NCBI RefSeq assembly: GCF_949628265.1
Contig: NC_088789.1
Span: 17,966,883-18,030,882 of the forward strand
DNA: 64,000 bases
Direction of reading: 5' to 3'
Source: Cloeon dipterum
Taxonomy: Eukaryota > Arthropoda > Insecta > Ephemeroptera > Baetidae
A program made the position numbers and the translations under genes. The notes under the pieces were generated by a model. That model ran no database searches. It worked only from the letters and a program-made list of their open reading frames with translations, and was not told the DNA's origin. Each line of letters begins with the position of its first letter. Position 1 is the stretch's first letter. This document shows positions 62,400 through 64,000 of the stretch, in pieces.

Positions 62400-64000
62400 G
62401 TGAGTTGTTGATAGTTCAGTTTATATCAAACGCAGACTTCGATTAGTAAAATATACATGATTAGATTTATTTAATAAACAACAATGAAGTACAACAGGCA
62501 CATTACAATATATGAATTAGGTTTTGGGAAACACGTTTTTGTGATTAGCAGCTTGCAATAACATGATACTATCGCCCTCCTCTACAATTGTTTTTACAAT
62601 ACAGAAAATGGCACAAATATGTATGTCCATTCTCGTATCATGTAATTCACCAAACGTTTATCTTTAAACAACAGGAAGTGGAAACCATGGAAGGAGTGAC
62701 TAAAGTGAAAATAATAAAATTGTCATATTCAGATAACCACCAATTTTTATTTATTACTTCTGGCGTCTAATATAAAATTGGGAAGTATTTTGTTTTTGTG
62801 CAATATATTCTCTAAATATTAGCTATAAATCGGGGTGTCTGGAAGAGTGTATTAAATGTAAAAACTATTCTATCTGAACCACCTCATAACCTAATCTGAA
62901 AATACCAGCCAAGCCATTGGCTCGCATTGTTGAGCGCACGTTTGGCGTGCACTTGCAATGCGAGTATCATAGCCATGTTTGGGGAACGAATGCGGGTTGA
63001 TTTGTGCCGAAATTTGACTCCTTGCATTGCAATGACGATTCCATTCGGATTCGGAAGGATTGCAAAACCGACTTGCTACATGCTGGTTGGCACCTTTACA
63101 GAATTCGTGAATAAATTTCACGGGACGATGAATGTTAGCGTTTCAATAAAATACTTCGGTGCGAGGGGGCAGTAACACAAACTGATCCTTTTCTGAACTG
63201 GGCTTCCTCCAATGAGGCCTGTGCGCTAAGTTATTGGGACGCAGAGTTTTCGCGAGTTATTATCGCTATCAGCGGGCACATACATCTCAAAAGCGATGAA
63301 CCGACGAAAAAGGTTTTTGGAGTTAAATAAAATATAAATAGTTTATTTAAAATTAGATAAAATCGAGTAGCATCACACGTTTTAATATGAATCGGTCTGA
63401 CCTGATTTACAACCTTAAGATTGCACATGTTAATTTGTAACTTGACCATGCGTCTATCTAGCAGTTTTGATTTTATGAACAATAATTATGTCGTGACACG
63501 ACAGTCCTCGGCCTCATCTGCCCTAACGTGCGCCACAACAAGCAGACCTTTTATTCGCAACACATTACGAAGAGAACACAAAGAGAAAGGATATTTATTA
63601 TATTTTTTTTTTATTTATAGAGCTGAGACTGACTTGAATTATTATTTTCAATGTTTAACATGACAACTACTGTTGATCTTATACGATGTCAGAGTTCAAG
63701 TAGTTTTTTCTGATCAGTTTAATCAAGTTTTGTAATGCATGCAGTTCTCCTTTCCTGTTATGCCTGTGTATAACACATTTTTGGGAAACCTGATGGAAAA
63801 AATACAAAATATCCACCCCAATTTTTACAGCACACCAGCAACGTCATTGTAAAGGTCGGAATGTTTTTACGAGACATTCCTTCCATGATTATTATTTTCT
63901 TATGTGTAAAAGACAAACGTTTCCATCTAGATATTTCTGTCAATTGTAAAATGCCAATTTTGTGGTGAAGAATTTATTGATATGTTAACATTTCCTCAAT
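62400..64000. other. Intron of the ORAI-like gene (presumed)
   Basis: No exon continuing the ORAI fold was found. An acceptor-like AACAACAG at about 62675 opens a frame (EVETMEGVTKVK) that ends in TAA at 62768-62770 and does not resemble the pore helix. A GC-richer patch at 62900-63180 is open on both strands without a recognisable domain. Confidence 0.4.

Noticed and set aside
62675..62770. Frame EVETMEGVTKVK following an acceptor-like site after ORAI exon 2
   Set aside because: In phase, but it lacks the conserved pore helix and ends quickly; more likely intronic.
62927..63175. Plus-strand frame with TIPFGFGRI inside the presumed ORAI intron
   Set aside because: Slight resemblance to an ORAI TM4 phrase, but order, length and splice phase do not fit, and the minus strand is open too.
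1..64000. tRNA, rRNA, CRISPR or prokaryotic operon features
   Set aside because: No cloverleaf-type A/B box pair with a foldable stem, no rRNA motifs, no direct-repeat/spacer arrays; the window is eukaryotic nuclear DNA.

Overview
The window is nuclear DNA of an insect. The signs are AT-rich intergenic DNA, GT-AG introns (many only about 50-60 nt long), and insect-specific families: RR cuticular proteins, a Methuselah-type receptor and the muscle protein myofilin. The species cannot be named from the sequence. Nothing bacterial, plasmid-like or CRISPR-like is present. I built the gene models by joining exons by hand at splice sites, checking that reading phase carries across each junction.

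Layout. (1) 1-12.5 kb: two neighbouring plus-strand cuticular-protein genes. Each has a tiny first exon that starts the signal peptide and a last exon carrying the chitin-binding RR domain. Between them lie a frameshifted histone H2A 3' fragment and a short inverted-repeat element. (2) 13.2-16.9 kb: an intact seven-exon Methuselah-like GPCR, followed by a decayed, partial, intron-containing copy of itself. (3) 19.1-19.6 kb: a probable solo LTR with a 4-bp target duplication. (4) 24.3-28.8 kb: a plus-strand gene I recognise as myofilin, a thick-filament muscle protein. Two copies of one inverted-repeat element sit in its introns, and a stop codon forms across its last splice junction. (5) 29.9-32.7 kb, minus strand: a four-exon zinc-finger protein. 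(6) 34.4-35.9 kb, minus strand: a complete seven-exon VPS26C (DSCR3) gene of the Commander/Retriever sorting system. (7) 36-61.8 kb: a gene-poor stretch with GC-richer, GAGA-containing non-coding islands every 1.5-3 kb, microsatellites and dispersed repeats. It hides two weakly supported multi-exon coding candidates: minus strand near 51.1-51.8 kb, and plus strand near 56.65-57.59 kb with a faint POT1-like look. (8) 61.9-62.4 kb: the first two coding exons of an ORAI-type store-operated calcium channel, running off the right end.

The genes form no pathway or operon; this is an ordinary chromosomal neighbourhood. The more unusual content is the fossil and structural material: a receptor pseudogene, an H2A remnant, a solo LTR, at least two MITE-like families, several unclassified dispersed repeats, a divergent ORAI pore entrance, and coding candidates that a simple ORF scan misses.
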